64,000 nucleotides of DNA from VFMC01 sp040398525 (GTDB lineage Bacteria; Actinomycetota; Acidimicrobiia; Acidimicrobiales; Ilumatobacteraceae), in the NCBI GenBank assembly GCA_040398525.1, contig JBBATY010000003.1, positions 1 to 64,000 on the forward strand, in the 5' to 3' direction. Below the pieces are notes generated by a model, which saw nothing but the letters and a program-made list of their open reading frames with translations, made no database searches and had not been told where the DNA came from. Positions 44,559-53,745 of the stretch are shown one piece after another. A program made the position numbers and the translations under genes. How positions within the stretch are numbered: position 1 is the first letter of the stretch; every line of letters starts with the position of its first letter.

Positions 44559-45100
44559 GCACCGGCCTCGTTGCACGGGTGGAGGCCTTCGACACCACGG
44601 TCGATGCGGCACTCGAGCGGGTGCGCGGGCGGCCCTGGTTCGATCGGCTCTTCCGCGGCGCGAGCACCGTGGGCGACTTCAGCATCATCTGGCACGTCAC
44701 CGGCGTGCTCGTCGGCGTGGTGCGTGGCGAGCTCGCCGTGGCGCTGTGGTTCAGCGCGCTGATCGGCCTCGAGAGCCTGATCGTCAACCAGGGCGTCAAG
44801 CGGCTCTTCCGTCGCACGCGGCCCACCGAGACCGGCGATGCCCGGCTCCAGGTGCGCCGGCCCCGCACGTCGAGCTTCCCCAGTGGGCATGCGTCGGCCG
44901 CATGCTTCGCGGCAACCCTGCTCACCGTGTGGGTCGGCTGGGCCTGGGCCCCGCTGTGGTTCGCGATGGCGGCCGTCGTGGCCCTCAGCCGCGCCGTCGT
45001 GCGCATCCACCACCCCTCCGATGTGGTCGGCGGCATCGTGGTCGGCTTGCTGCTCGCCCAGCTCGTGCTCGTGGTCGGTCTCGCCGGGCCGCTCGGCTGA
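44555..45100 (+). CDS. PAP2-family membrane phosphatase
   Basis: 181 residues with four or five membrane spans. The phosphatase signature is complete: KRLFRRTRP, SFPSGHASAA and SRAVVRIHHPSDVVGG. Likely substrates are phosphatidic acid or polyprenyl diphosphates at the membrane. The GTG start overlaps the nuclease stop by 4 bases, so the two are translationally coupled although their functions look unrelated. Confidence 0.91.
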   Translation: MSTGLVARVEAFDTTVDAALERVRGRPWFDRLFRGASTVGDFSIIWHVTGVLVGVVRGELAVALWFSALIGLESLIVNQGVKRLFRRTRPTETGDARLQVRRPRTSSFPSGHASAACFAATLLTVWVGWAWAPLWFAMAAVVALSRAVVRIHHPSDVVGGIVVGLLLAQLVLVVGLAGPLG

Positions 45101-45110
45101 TCGCCCGGAG

Positions 45111-45116
45111 TAGCCT
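45111..45116 (+). promoter_or_regulatory. Candidate leaderless -10 box (TAGCCT) for the WS/DGAT gene
   Basis: TAGCCT, 7-base spacer, ATG at 45124, only 10 bases after the PAP2 stop. Confidence 0.5.
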
Positions 45117-45123
45117 CGACCAC

Positions 45124-46515
45124 ATGGCCGAGCTACCCGTGTTGGACCGCCGGATGAGCGATGCCGAGAGCCTGATGTGGCGTCTCGACAAGGACCCCTA
45201 TCTGTCGAGCACGTTCGCCAATGTCACCCTGCTCGACCGCAAGCCCGACGTCGATCGACTGATGCGCCGCCTCGAGCGGGCGACCTTCATGTTCGACCGC
45301 CTGCGCCAGCGCGTGCAGTCGGCGCCCGTGAACCTGTCGAACCCGGTGTGGGTCGACGACCCGGACTTCGACCTGCGCTACCACGTCCGGCACATCTCGC
45401 TGCCCCGGCCCGGGTCGGTGCGCCAACTGCTCGATTACGCGGCGCTCGTCACGGCCGACCCGTTCGACCGCACCCGGCCGCTGTGGCAGTTCGTCGTGGT
45501 CGATGGTCTGCGCGGCGGCAAGTCGGCACTGATCCAGAAGCTGCACCACACGATCGTCGACGGTGAGGGCGGCCTGCAGCTGAGCATGCAGTTCCTCGAT
45601 CTCGAACGTGACGCGCCCGAGCTCGCCCCGCTCGACCCGTCGGTCACCGAGCGGATCGCGGCGGCCGCCCCCGCGGCCCCTCCGCCGCACGAGGTGCTGC
45701 GCGACCTCGTCGCGGGCGGGCTACGCCTTCCGATCGGGCTGCTGCGCCAGGTGCGCGACCTGCTCGCCGATCCGACCGGCATCCCCGACGCCTCGAATGC
45801 AGCTGCCGACACCATCCGCGGGGTGATGAGCCAGCTCGGCGACATCGAGCAGGCTCACTCACCGCTGTGGACCGCCCGGTCGCTCCACCGCCGGATCGAG
45901 GTGCTGCGCGCCCCGTTCGCCCCGACCCGTGAGGCGGCCAAGCGCCTCGGCGGCACGCTGAACACGGCGTTCCTCACCGCAGCCGCCGAGGCCGCCGGCC
46001 GCTACCACCTCGAGCTCGGCCACCCCACCGAGACGCTGCGGGCCAGCATGGCGATCAGCAACCGCACCGAGGCGTCCGGAGCCAACGCGTTCACCCTCGC
46101 CCGGATCGCCGTGCCCACGGGCGACATGCCCATCGCCGAACGCTTCCGGCTGATCCAACAGGCCGCTGCCGATGCCAAGGCCTCGTCGACCAACGCCTCG
46201 CTCGACACGATCTCGTCGATCGCTGCGGCCCTGCCGACCTCGGTGGTCACCCGGCTGGCCCGCCAGCAGGCCCAGACCGTCGACTTCGCCACCTCGAACG
46301 TGAAGGCTGCCCCGTTCCCGCTCTACCTGGCCGGCGCGCAGATCCTCGAGAACTACCCGGTCGGCCCGCTCGGCGGCGTGGCGTTCAACCTCACCCTGCT
46401 GTCGTACAACCACAGCCTCGACATGGGCGTCAACATCGACCGGGCCGCAGTCACCGAACCCGAACTGCTGCAACGCTGCCTGGTGCGCGCCTTCCGCGAC
46501 CTCACCGCCGACTGA
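45124..46515 (+). CDS. WS/DGAT acyltransferase (wax ester synthase/diacylglycerol acyltransferase)
   Basis: 463 residues, the family's normal length. The catalytic HHxxxDG motif is KLHHTIVDGEGG near residue 143; PLWQFVVVDGLRGG precedes it, and the C-terminal half has NRTEASGANAFTLARIAVPT and FNLTLLSYNHSLDMGVNIDR. It makes triacylglycerol or wax esters from acyl-CoA, typically for storage in actinobacteria. A PAP2 phosphatase just upstream could supply diacylglycerol, an idea from adjacency only. Confidence 0.93.
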   Translation: MAELPVLDRRMSDAESLMWRLDKDPYLSSTFANVTLLDRKPDVDRLMRRLERATFMFDRLRQRVQSAPVNLSNPVWVDDPDFDLRYHVRHISLPRPGSVRQLLDYAALVTADPFDRTRPLWQFVVVDGLRGGKSALIQKLHHTIVDGEGGLQLSMQFLDLERDAPELAPLDPSVTERIAAAAPAAPPPHEVLRDLVAGGLRLPIGLLRQVRDLLADPTGIPDASNAAADTIRGVMSQLGDIEQAHSPLWTARSLHRRIEVLRAPFAPTREAAKRLGGTLNTAFLTAAAEAAGRYHLELGHPTETLRASMAISNRTEASGANAFTLARIAVPTGDMPIAERFRLIQQAAADAKASSTNASLDTISSIAAALPTSVVTRLARQQAQTVDFATSNVKAAPFPLYLAGAQILENYPVGPLGGVAFNLTLLSYNHSLDMGVNIDRAAVTEPELLQRCLVRAFRDLTAD

Positions 46516-46539
46516 GCCGGCAGGCGGTCGACGAAGTGC

Positions 46540-46722
46540 TCAGTCGCGAGCCGAGGCGGCTGCCGATGCCGTGACGGCAGGAGCCGTCAGCAACGACCGC
46601 ACGTCGAGCAGCACATCGGTGACCTCGCCGGTCGACACCAGCTCGCGCTGCATCATCTGCGACAGCGCGCGGTCGATCACCGTGAGCGCCTCGGAGATGA
46701 CAGCGTCGTGGGTGTCGGTCAT
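46540..46722 (-). CDS. Small protein of unknown function (60 residues)
   Basis: Begins MTDTHDAVISEALTVIDRAL and is predicted to be mostly helical (SQMMQRELVSTGEVTDVLLDVRS), ending in an Ala-rich tail. The ATG has an excellent ribosome binding site (AAGGAG, 5 bases). The frame is open further upstream but that extension lies antisense to the SDR gene and lacks a comparable start. No family recognised. It is convergent with WS/DGAT and divergent from the SDR. Confidence 0.65.
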   Translation of the reverse strand: MTDTHDAVISEALTVIDRALSQMMQRELVSTGEVTDVLLDVRSLLTAPAVTASAAASARD

Positions 46723-46840
46723 CGGAACTCCTTCGAGGTCGGGCTTCGGTCGGACGGGTGTGGTCCACCCCGGACCGTACCTGATCCGAAGGGATTGCCA
46801 GGATCGTACCGGTGGGGTACCCGCGACCACCTGTGACGCA

Positions 46841-46846
46841 TAGCAT
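46841..46846 (+). promoter_or_regulatory. Candidate leaderless -10 box (TAGCAT) for the SDR gene
   Basis: TAGCAT, 6-base spacer, GTG at 46853. Confidence 0.5.
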
Positions 46847-46852
46847 CGACTC

Positions 46853-47659
46853 GTGAACCTCGACGGACGACATGTGGTGGTGACCGGCGCAGCCGGTGGG
46901 ATCGGTGCAGCACTCGCAGGCGCGTTCCATCGCGCCGGCGCCAAGGTGGTGGCAGCCGACCTCGACGGCGACGGAGCGCGACGCACTGCTGCCGCGCTCG
47001 ATGCGCAGCGGCCCGGATCTGCGATCGGGGTCGGCGCCGACGTGGGCAGCGAAGCAGGCAACGTCGAGTTGATCGATGCAGCCGAGGACGCATTCGGGCC
47101 GATCGACCTGTTCTTCGCCAACGCAGGCATCGGTGGCGGCGCCGATCTCGACACCCCCGAGGAGATGTGGGACCGGGCCTTCGCAGTGAACACCCACGCC
47201 CACCGCTGGGCGGCCAAGCACCTCGTCCCGGGCTGGGTCGCACGCGGCGAGGGATACTTCTGCTCGACCGCCTCGGCCGCCGGGTTGCTGAGCCAGATCG
47301 GGTCTGCGCCCTATTCGATGACCAAGCACGCCGCCGTGGCCTTCGCCGAGTGGCTGAGCATCACCTACGGCGACCGGGGCGTGCGGGTGAGCTGCCTGTG
47401 CCCTCAGGGCGTGAACACCAACATGTTGAACGGCGGCGACTTCACGGGCAACAACCCGGCCACGGACGTGGTCCGCGCGTCCGGACGGGTGCTCGAGCCG
47501 GCCGAGGTGGCCGATGTGGTGCTCGCGGCGATCGAGGCCGAGCAGTTCCTGATCCTCCCGCACCCCGAGGTGCTCACCTACCTCCAGCGCAAGACCGGTG
47601 ACTACGACCGTTGGCTGGGCGGCATGCGCCGGCTCCAGGCTCGGATGGCCGGCGGCTGA
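46853..47659 (+). CDS. Short-chain dehydrogenase/reductase
   Basis: 268 residues, classical SDR. Seen: VVVTGAAGGIGAALAGAF, FFANAGIGGGADLD, the catalytic Ser in STASAAGLLSQIGSAP and YSMTKHAAVAFAEW, plus LCPQGVNTNML. It oxidises or reduces an unknown alcohol or ketone with NAD(P). The start codon is GTG 46853. The next gene begins 5 bases after its stop, so an operon with the small protein and DUF2207 is likely. Confidence 0.9.
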   Translation: MNLDGRHVVVTGAAGGIGAALAGAFHRAGAKVVAADLDGDGARRTAAALDAQRPGSAIGVGADVGSEAGNVELIDAAEDAFGPIDLFFANAGIGGGADLDTPEEMWDRAFAVNTHAHRWAAKHLVPGWVARGEGYFCSTASAAGLLSQIGSAPYSMTKHAAVAFAEWLSITYGDRGVRVSCLCPQGVNTNMLNGGDFTGNNPATDVVRASGRVLEPAEVADVVLAAIEAEQFLILPHPEVLTYLQRKTGDYDRWLGGMRRLQARMAGG

Positions 47660-47664
47660 GCCGC

Positions 47665-47931
47665 ATGCTCGACACCGCAACGCTTGCGGCGCTCGGCCTG
47701 CGGGCCGGCGAGCCCGGGCGCTTCCGTCGCCAAGGTCGGGGCCGCTGGGTGGTGGGCAAGCTCGCGGGTGTGGCTGCCGACGGCAGCATCCTGCTCTACG
47801 ACCCGGACGGCTCGGCCCGCAACCTACGCCCCGACGCGGTCGAGGTGCGCCGGCCCGGGCCACGCGGCCGGCCGAACTGGCGGCCGGTCAGCGACGTGGC
47901 CATCACCTGGGAGCAGCTCGAGCTGTGGTGA
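47665..47931 (+). CDS. Small protein of unknown function (88 residues)
   Basis: Starts MLDTATLAALGLRAGEPGRFRR and continues with a predicted small beta-barrel (RWVVGKLAGVAADGSILLYDPDG, then AVEVRRPGPRGRPNWRPVSD). It is basic and soluble, with no membrane span. I recall similar actinobacterial hypotheticals but no named domain. The stop overlaps the DUF2207 start by 4 bases (GTGA). Tight packing on both sides supports it as a real gene. Confidence 0.7.
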   Translation: MLDTATLAALGLRAGEPGRFRRQGRGRWVVGKLAGVAADGSILLYDPDGSARNLRPDAVEVRRPGPRGRPNWRPVSDVAITWEQLELW

Positions 47932-49715
47932 CCTTCCTGCGCCGGAGCGCCCTGGCGCTCGTCGGCGCTGCCGCGCTGGCAGGCGTGCTCATCGGCGCGG
48001 GCCGGGCCGAGCCCACCGACGCGACTGCGAAGAGCTTCGCGATCGAGTCGCTGAGCACCGACGCATTGGTGGCCGCCGACGGCGACATGCAAGTCACCGA
48101 GACGGTGCGTTACCGCTTCGACGGCGGGCCGTTCACCGTCGTGATCCGCTCGTTCGAACGCGACCTCGATCGGATCGGCGACATGGCGGCCAGCGATGGC
48201 AGCGGGCCGCTGGAGGTGGTGCCACCGAACGAGTCGATCAGCGGTCAGTGGGAGGCGCTGCTGCGCAGCCCGACCTCGGACCGCACGGTCGACATCACCT
48301 TCACCTACCGCGTCGACGACGCCGTCACCGTCGGCAGCGACGTCGGCGACCTGAACTGGAAGTTCGTCGGCACCGAGCACCCCGGCATCGGCTCGATGGT
48401 CGTGGCCGTCCGGTTCGCAGGCACCGTGCCCCCGGCGACACCGGAGAGCGCCGACTCCGACACCAGCGTGCTGCGCGGGTGGGCGCACGGGCCGACGAAC
48501 GGCACCGTCACCGTCGACACGAGCCGCGTCGATGCCATGGTCGACAACGTCCCGGCCGGGCAGTTCGTCGAGATCCGTGCCGCAGTGCCGGCCACTGCCT
48601 TCACGACTCGCGGCACCGAGGAACTGCTCCCGGGCATCCTCGAGGAGGAGCGGCGCCTGATCGAAGGAATCGACGCGGCCGAGAGCCGACGCAGCCTGGG
48701 GTGGATCCTCACCCCGATCGCCGTGCTCGTGGGCGCGCTCGGCACGGGCTGGATCTGGTTCACGGGCGGCCGCGAGCCGAAGAGCCGCGAGGTGCTCGGC
48801 GAGTACTGGCGCGAACCGCTCGACGACCCGCCGGCCGTCGCCATCGCCACACTCGCCCGCGGCGGTGTGGCGGTGGGCCCGATGATCGCCGGCACCCTCA
48901 CCGACCTCGCCCAACGCGGCTTCCTGCGCATCCGCGCCGAGCACGAGCAGCGCTTCGGCCCGGACCGCACCGTGCACCACTTCGAGTGGATGGGCAAGCC
49001 CACCGACGACCTCGAGCCGTTCGAGCGCGAACTGCTCGAGATGGTCTTCCGCGGCCGCAACGACGCCGACTCGACCGCGCTCTCCGACTGGGCCCAGGCC
49101 AACCAGTCGACAGCCAGGGGGATGATCGACTCGATGACGGCCGACGTGAAGCGCCTGTACGGCGACCGCGGCTACGACGCCACCGGTGGCACGCACTTCG
49201 TCCCGCTCGCCCTGCTCTGCGCAGGCGTGGCCGTTGTCTCGCTCGGCGTCGCCCTCGGGCTCGGCAACGGTGTCGGCTGGTTCGGCCTGGGTGCCGCGGT
49301 CGGGCTGCTCGGCGTCGGCGCCACCGTGTTGCGCAACCGCTCGCAGGCAGGCGCCGAGGCTGCAGCCAGGGCCGAGGGGCTGAAGAGGTACCTGAAGGAC
49401 TTCTCGCGTCTGTCCGAGGCGCCGATCGGCCACCTGATCCTGTGGGAACGGTTCCTGGTGTTCGCCGTGGCCTTCGGCGTGTCGGCCGAGCTCGTCCGTG
49501 GCCTGGCCGCGAAGCTGCCCCAGGTGATGTCCGACCCCAACTTCGGGCTGTGGTACGTCGGCGCCGCCCATCACTTCGACGGCTTCGACCAGCTCGGGGT
49601 GCAGGGTGCCGCCGTGGCCCAGGCGGCAACGCCCAACAGCTCCGGGTCCGGTGGTGGCTTCTCGGGCGGCGGCAGCAGCGGCGGCGGCGGCGGGGGCGGG
49701 TTCGGCGCCCGCTGA
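47928..49715 (+). CDS. DUF2207 membrane protein
   Basis: 595 residues: signal peptide (about 1-27), an extracytoplasmic DUF2207 beta domain (ALVAADGDMQVTETVRYRF and following), a membrane span near 255, a cytoplasmic region, two spans near 425-465, and a Gly/Ser-rich tail ending GGGGGGGFGAR. This layout is typical of the DUF2207 family, whose function is not known. It is the third gene of the run SDR, small protein, DUF2207. Confidence 0.87.
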   Translation: MTFLRRSALALVGAAALAGVLIGAGRAEPTDATAKSFAIESLSTDALVAADGDMQVTETVRYRFDGGPFTVVIRSFERDLDRIGDMAASDGSGPLEVVPPNESISGQWEALLRSPTSDRTVDITFTYRVDDAVTVGSDVGDLNWKFVGTEHPGIGSMVVAVRFAGTVPPATPESADSDTSVLRGWAHGPTNGTVTVDTSRVDAMVDNVPAGQFVEIRAAVPATAFTTRGTEELLPGILEEERRLIEGIDAAESRRSLGWILTPIAVLVGALGTGWIWFTGGREPKSREVLGEYWREPLDDPPAVAIATLARGGVAVGPMIAGTLTDLAQRGFLRIRAEHEQRFGPDRTVHHFEWMGKPTDDLEPFERELLEMVFRGRNDADSTALSDWAQANQSTARGMIDSMTADVKRLYGDRGYDATGGTHFVPLALLCAGVAVVSLGVALGLGNGVGWFGLGAAVGLLGVGATVLRNRSQAGAEAAARAEGLKRYLKDFSRLSEAPIGHLILWERFLVFAVAFGVSAELVRGLAAKLPQVMSDPNFGLWYVGAAHHFDGFDQLGVQGAAVAQAATPNSSGSGGGFSGGGSSGGGGGGGFGAR

Positions 49716-49774
49716 CGCGCCCGCCGCCACCACCATCAGCAGCGCTCGGTGACGGACCGGCGTGCACGGATCGG

Positions 49775-49780
49775 TACTGT
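49775..49780 (+). promoter_or_regulatory. Candidate leaderless -10 box (TACTGT) for the CrtC-like gene
   Basis: TACTGT, 7-base spacer, ATG at 49788. It decides this start over GTG 49749. Confidence 0.5.
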
Positions 49781-49787
49781 CGGTCGC

Positions 49788-50831
49788 ATGGGAGTTCGCC
49801 TCGATCCGTCCGACGAGTACATGCACGAGCTGGGCCCGGAGTCCAACTTCAACGAGAGCATGTACATCAACTGCTTCGACCCCGACCAACAAGTCGGCGG
49901 CTGGTTCCGCATGGGCAACCGTGCCAACGAGGGCTACGCCGAGATGACGGTGTGCCTGTACCTGCCACCGGCCGACGGCGCCGAGCGGCGCAGCGTGGCG
50001 TTCGTCTACAAGCGCCCGCCGATCACCTCGAACGACGCGCTCGACGCCGGCGGGCTCACCTGGACGATGGTGACCCCCTTCGAAGAGCTGCGCATCGACT
50101 ACACCGGCAAGGTGGTGCTGCTCGACGAGCCCGAGCAGATGGCCGACCCGAAGAAGGCCTTCACCGAGAACCCGTGGTCGGAGTGCGAGGTGCACATCAC
50201 CTTCACCGGTCAGGGTCGCCCGAGCATGTTCGGCGGCGAGCCCGACACCCCGCACGAGGCACCCGGCGAGGAGTTCGCCAAGGGCCACTACGAGCAGCTC
50301 GTGCAAGCGACTGGCTCCATCCGGGTCGGCGACCGCGAGTGGCAGATCGACGGCCACGGCCTGCGCGACCACTCGTGGGGCCCGCGCTACTGGCAGGCAC
50401 CGTGGTACTACCGCTGGCTCACCGCCAACGTCGACCGCGACTTCGGCTTCATGGCCAGCCGCGTGGCCAAGAAGGACGGCCCAGGCACCCGCGGTGGGTT
50501 CGTGTGGGAGCAGGGCCAGATGCACTACTGCGACGACGTGTCGATCACCACCGAGACGCGCGACGACGAGGCCTATCACGACCGGATCACCGGTGTGTTG
50601 CGCTCGTCGCGGTCGGGTCGTGAGTGGACCTTCCGCGGTGAGGTGATGGACCTCATCCCGCTGCGCAACCGTCGCCAGGACCCCGACGGCAACTGGTTGA
50701 TGACCCGCATCAGCGAGGGCATGACGAAGTGGACGGTCGACTCCGGGCCCTTCGAAGGCAAGGTCGGCTACGGCCTGTCGGAGTACCTCGACCAGATCAT
50801 CGACGGCCAGCCCGTCGGTCTGGCCGAGTAG
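49788..50831 (+). CDS. CrtC-like lipocalin-fold protein (DUF7064/7065 type)
   Basis: 347 residues. Landmarks are NFNESMYINCFDP near the start, YEQLVQATGSIRVGDREW and the diagnostic HGLRDHSWGPRYWQ, which this family shares with hydroxyneurosporene synthase-like (CrtC) proteins. Two lipocalin-like beta barrels are expected. In actinobacteria members occur near steroid or lipid catabolic genes. A lipid- or terpenoid-binding or hydrating role is inferred; the substrate is unknown. Confidence 0.8.
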   Translation: MGVRLDPSDEYMHELGPESNFNESMYINCFDPDQQVGGWFRMGNRANEGYAEMTVCLYLPPADGAERRSVAFVYKRPPITSNDALDAGGLTWTMVTPFEELRIDYTGKVVLLDEPEQMADPKKAFTENPWSECEVHITFTGQGRPSMFGGEPDTPHEAPGEEFAKGHYEQLVQATGSIRVGDREWQIDGHGLRDHSWGPRYWQAPWYYRWLTANVDRDFGFMASRVAKKDGPGTRGGFVWEQGQMHYCDDVSITTETRDDEAYHDRITGVLRSSRSGREWTFRGEVMDLIPLRNRRQDPDGNWLMTRISEGMTKWTVDSGPFEGKVGYGLSEYLDQIIDGQPVGLAE

Positions 50832-50834
50832 GCA

Positions 50835-51575
50835 CTACTTGAGCCGCGGGTAGGCGAGGAACCTCGCTGCCACCTCGGCGTCGCCGACCACGTCGAGGCG
50901 CTCGATCGGCACCCGGCGCCACATGGCGAGGAGCAGGTCGCTCGCAGTGCCGCGCAACGCGCAGTCGCCTTTGGCGTGCTCGCGCACCAGCTCGAAGGTG
51001 GGCGCACCCGACTCGTCGGTGCCCGGGTAGAAGGTCCACTCCCCCGGCACATCGGTGCAGTGGACGTGCACCGAGCCACCGATCGGGGCGGCGTCCTCGT
51101 CGCCCACTCGGGCGAAGTGGGTGAGGAACTCGTCGATGCCGTCGCTCGCCAGCTCGGCGTCGAGCGTGGCGTCGAGCCCCACTGCGGTCTCGGCGTCCCA
51201 GCGGTGCACGGCGGTCTCGTGCGCGAGGCGACGGATCACGAACCGCACCGAGTGGTCGTCGGTGAAGGTCCACACTTCCATCGACGGGTCGGCGGCGGCG
51301 AGCTCCTCCATCAGCGCGGCGAAGCCCATGCGATACGTCGGCAGCAGCAGCGGTCGGTTCGGCCGCGTGGGGCGCTGGTACTGCTTGGGCCAGGTGGCCT
51401 TGTGGTGCACCACGAAGCGGAACAGGTCGTGCACCCAGGTGACGTGCCAGATCAGATCGGAGAGCCAGAACCGCGGGCACGCTGCGATGCGGAGCGAGAG
51501 GTCGGCGTCGACGCACGCGGCGGCGAACGCCTCCCCCTCGCGACGGAGTGCGACGAGATGCTCGGGGCTGTCCAT
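50835..51575 (-). CDS. Mycothiol-dependent maleylpyruvate isomerase-like protein
   Basis: 246 residues from ATG 51575 (MDSPEHLVALRREG). The DinB-like helical bundle carries the metal-ligand histidines in WLSDLIWHVTWVHDLF and ETAVHRWDAE, typical of the TIGR03083 group annotated as maleylpyruvate isomerase family. A C-terminal SCP2-like part (about 150-246) completes the usual two-domain layout. These enzymes use mycothiol for isomerisation or transfer; the substrate here is unknown. Upstream starts at 51611 and 51638 are possible. Its end is 3 bases from the convergent CrtC-like gene. Confidence 0.82.
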   Translation of the reverse strand: MDSPEHLVALRREGEAFAAACVDADLSLRIAACPRFWLSDLIWHVTWVHDLFRFVVHHKATWPKQYQRPTRPNRPLLLPTYRMGFAALMEELAAADPSMEVWTFTDDHSVRFVIRRLAHETAVHRWDAETAVGLDATLDAELASDGIDEFLTHFARVGDEDAAPIGGSVHVHCTDVPGEWTFYPGTDESGAPTFELVREHAKGDCALRGTASDLLLAMWRRVPIERLDVVGDAEVAARFLAYPRLK

Positions 51576-51729
51576 CCCCTGATGGTGCCACAGTGGCGAT
51601 CGATCGCGCATCACGGCCGAGCGTGTCGAATCACCCACTCACCGCGGTCGCCCACCACGGTACGTCGATATGAACATGGCCTGAACGGCACATGTCGCCG
51701 CAGGCGTAAGTGAACACTTGGAACGCGTG

Positions 51730-51735
51730 TACCGT
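51730..51735 (+). promoter_or_regulatory. Candidate leaderless -10 box (TACCGT) for the S9 peptidase
   Basis: TACCGT, 8-base spacer, GTG at 51744. Confidence 0.42.
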
Positions 51736-51743
51736 GCACGATC

Positions 51744-53726
51744 GTGGGGCACAGCGAGATCGCCGAGCGGGTCATCGGCGCGATGGTCCAGGCATCGTCG
51801 CCAGCAGTGTCGCCGGACGGGGCGCTCGTCGCCTTCGTGGTGTCGCGGCCCGACATCGAGCACAACCGGGGCAGTTCACAGATCTGGCTGGCGGCCGCCG
51901 ACGGCTCGAGCGCACCGCACCCGATCACGGTCGGCGAACGGGACGGTCAACCGGTCTGGAGCCCCGACGGGTCGAGCCTGGCGTTCACCTCGGCGCGTGC
52001 CGACGACAAAGAGCGCACCACCCTGCACGTGATGCCGATCTCGGTGCCGGGCGAGGCACGCACCGTGGCATCGATGCCCGACGGCATCTCGGGCCTTCGG
52101 TACAGCCCCGACGGCACCCGGCTCGCCTTCACCAGCCGCACGCGGCACGAGCGGTACAGCGCGAAGGACGAGAGCTGGCAGTCGCCACGACGGATCGACC
52201 GCTTCTTCGCACGGCTCGACAACGAGGGCTGGATCGCCGATCGGCCGAGCCACCTCTACGTCGTGCGCGCCGATGGGTCCGAGGAACCTCGCAACCTCAC
52301 CCCTGGCGAGTTCCAGCACTACGACCTCGACTGGGCCCCCGACTCGCAGTCGCTCGTCGTGACGGCCGAACGCCACGACACCTGGGACACCGACCTCGCC
52401 ACCGACGTGTACCGCGTCGGCCTCGACGGCGCGATCACTGCGCTCACGGCACAGACCGGCTCGTACGGCCAGCCCTCGGTCTCACCCGACGGCTCACTCG
52501 TCGCGTTCATCGGCTTCGACGACCCGAGCACCTCGCAGCGCAACGAGCACATCGCTGTGATGCCCATCGCAGGTGGCCCGCATCGCTGGATCTCGCACGG
52601 CCTCGACCGCACCTTCCAGACCACGGCGGGTAGCGACGCACCCATCTGGGAGTCGAGCACCACCCTGCTCGCCACCGCAGAGGACGCAGGTGAGACGCAT
52701 CTCTGGCGGGTCCACCTCGACGGACGGGCTCCCGAACGCCTCACCGACGGCCCGATCACCGTCAAGGGCGTCGACGCAGTCGGTGCCACCGTGGCCCTCG
52801 CCGTCGGCCGGGTCGACGCAGTCACCGACATCATGGTGCTGCGCGACGGCGCGCTCGCTGCACTCACCGACTTCGGGGCCCGCTTCCGAGCAGCCGTCGC
52901 GCCGCGCACCTGGGAGCGCCTGCGGGTGCCCACCACCGACGGCACCTCGCACGTCGACGCCTGGGTGATGGCGCCTCGCGGGTTCGACCCGGAGCAGCGC
53001 TACCCGGTGCTGCTGAACGTCCACGGCGGACCCCACACCCAGTACGGCGAGACGATGTTCGACGAGGCCCAGATGCAGGCAGCTGCGGGTTTCGTCGTCG
53101 TGATGTGCAACCCACGTGGGTCGTCGGGCCGCGAAGAGTCGTGGGGGCAGGCCATCCTCGGGCCGAAGCACCCCGTCGTCCCCGGCGCCGGGTGGGGCAC
53201 GGTCGATGTCGACGATGTCCTGGCCGTGCTCGACCACGTGCTCGCCACCAAGGCGTGGTGCGACCCCAGCCGTGTCGGCATGCTCGGTGGCAGCTACGGC
53301 GGGTTCATGGCGACGTGGCTGGCGGCCCGTCACGGCGAGCGCTTCCGGGCGATCTGCAGCGAGCGCGCCGTCAACAACATGATCAGCGAGGAGTGGTCGA
53401 GCGACCTCGGGACGATCTTCCGCACCGAGGTCGGCCCGAACCACCTCGACGACCCCGAGGCGTACCTGAGCTTCTCGCCCGTGCGCTGGGCAGACGACAT
53501 CGACGTGCCGATGCTGCTCATCCACAGCGAGAACGACCTGCGCTGCCCGATCAACCAGGCCGAAGAACTGTTCGTGGCACTGCGCCTGCGCGGCAAAGAG
53601 GTGGTCTTCTACCGCTTCCCCGGCGAAGGCCACGAGCTGAGCCGCACCGGCTCGCCGATCCACCGCGTGCAGCGCGCCGAGATCATCCTCGACTGGTTCG
53701 CCGAGAAGCTCGCCCCGCAGAGCTGA
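51744..53726 (+). CDS. S9-family serine peptidase (acylaminoacyl/prolyl oligopeptidase type)
   Basis: 660 residues. The N-terminal 390 or so form a beta-propeller with WD40/TolB-like blades (SPDGALVAFV, WSPDGSSLAF, YSPDGTRLAF). The C-terminal hydrolase has the nucleophile in GMLGGSYGGFMATW, the Asp in HSENDLRCPINQ and the His in FPGEGHELSRTG. No signal peptide is seen, so it is probably cytoplasmic and cleaves short peptides. Complete and of normal length. Confidence 0.93.
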   Translation: MGHSEIAERVIGAMVQASSPAVSPDGALVAFVVSRPDIEHNRGSSQIWLAAADGSSAPHPITVGERDGQPVWSPDGSSLAFTSARADDKERTTLHVMPISVPGEARTVASMPDGISGLRYSPDGTRLAFTSRTRHERYSAKDESWQSPRRIDRFFARLDNEGWIADRPSHLYVVRADGSEEPRNLTPGEFQHYDLDWAPDSQSLVVTAERHDTWDTDLATDVYRVGLDGAITALTAQTGSYGQPSVSPDGSLVAFIGFDDPSTSQRNEHIAVMPIAGGPHRWISHGLDRTFQTTAGSDAPIWESSTTLLATAEDAGETHLWRVHLDGRAPERLTDGPITVKGVDAVGATVALAVGRVDAVTDIMVLRDGALAALTDFGARFRAAVAPRTWERLRVPTTDGTSHVDAWVMAPRGFDPEQRYPVLLNVHGGPHTQYGETMFDEAQMQAAAGFVVVMCNPRGSSGREESWGQAILGPKHPVVPGAGWGTVDVDDVLAVLDHVLATKAWCDPSRVGMLGGSYGGFMATWLAARHGERFRAICSERAVNNMISEEWSSDLGTIFRTEVGPNHLDDPEAYLSFSPVRWADDIDVPMLLIHSENDLRCPINQAEELFVALRLRGKEVVFYRFPGEGHELSRTGSPIHRVQRAEIILDWFAEKLAPQS

Positions 53727-53745
53727 GCGGTCCCGACGACGCGGA

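Noticed and set aside
46760..46825. Small palindromes (GGTCC..GGACC and GTACC..GGTAC) between the 60-residue gene and the SDR
   Set aside because: Five-base arms are too short to separate from chance, though an operator remains possible.
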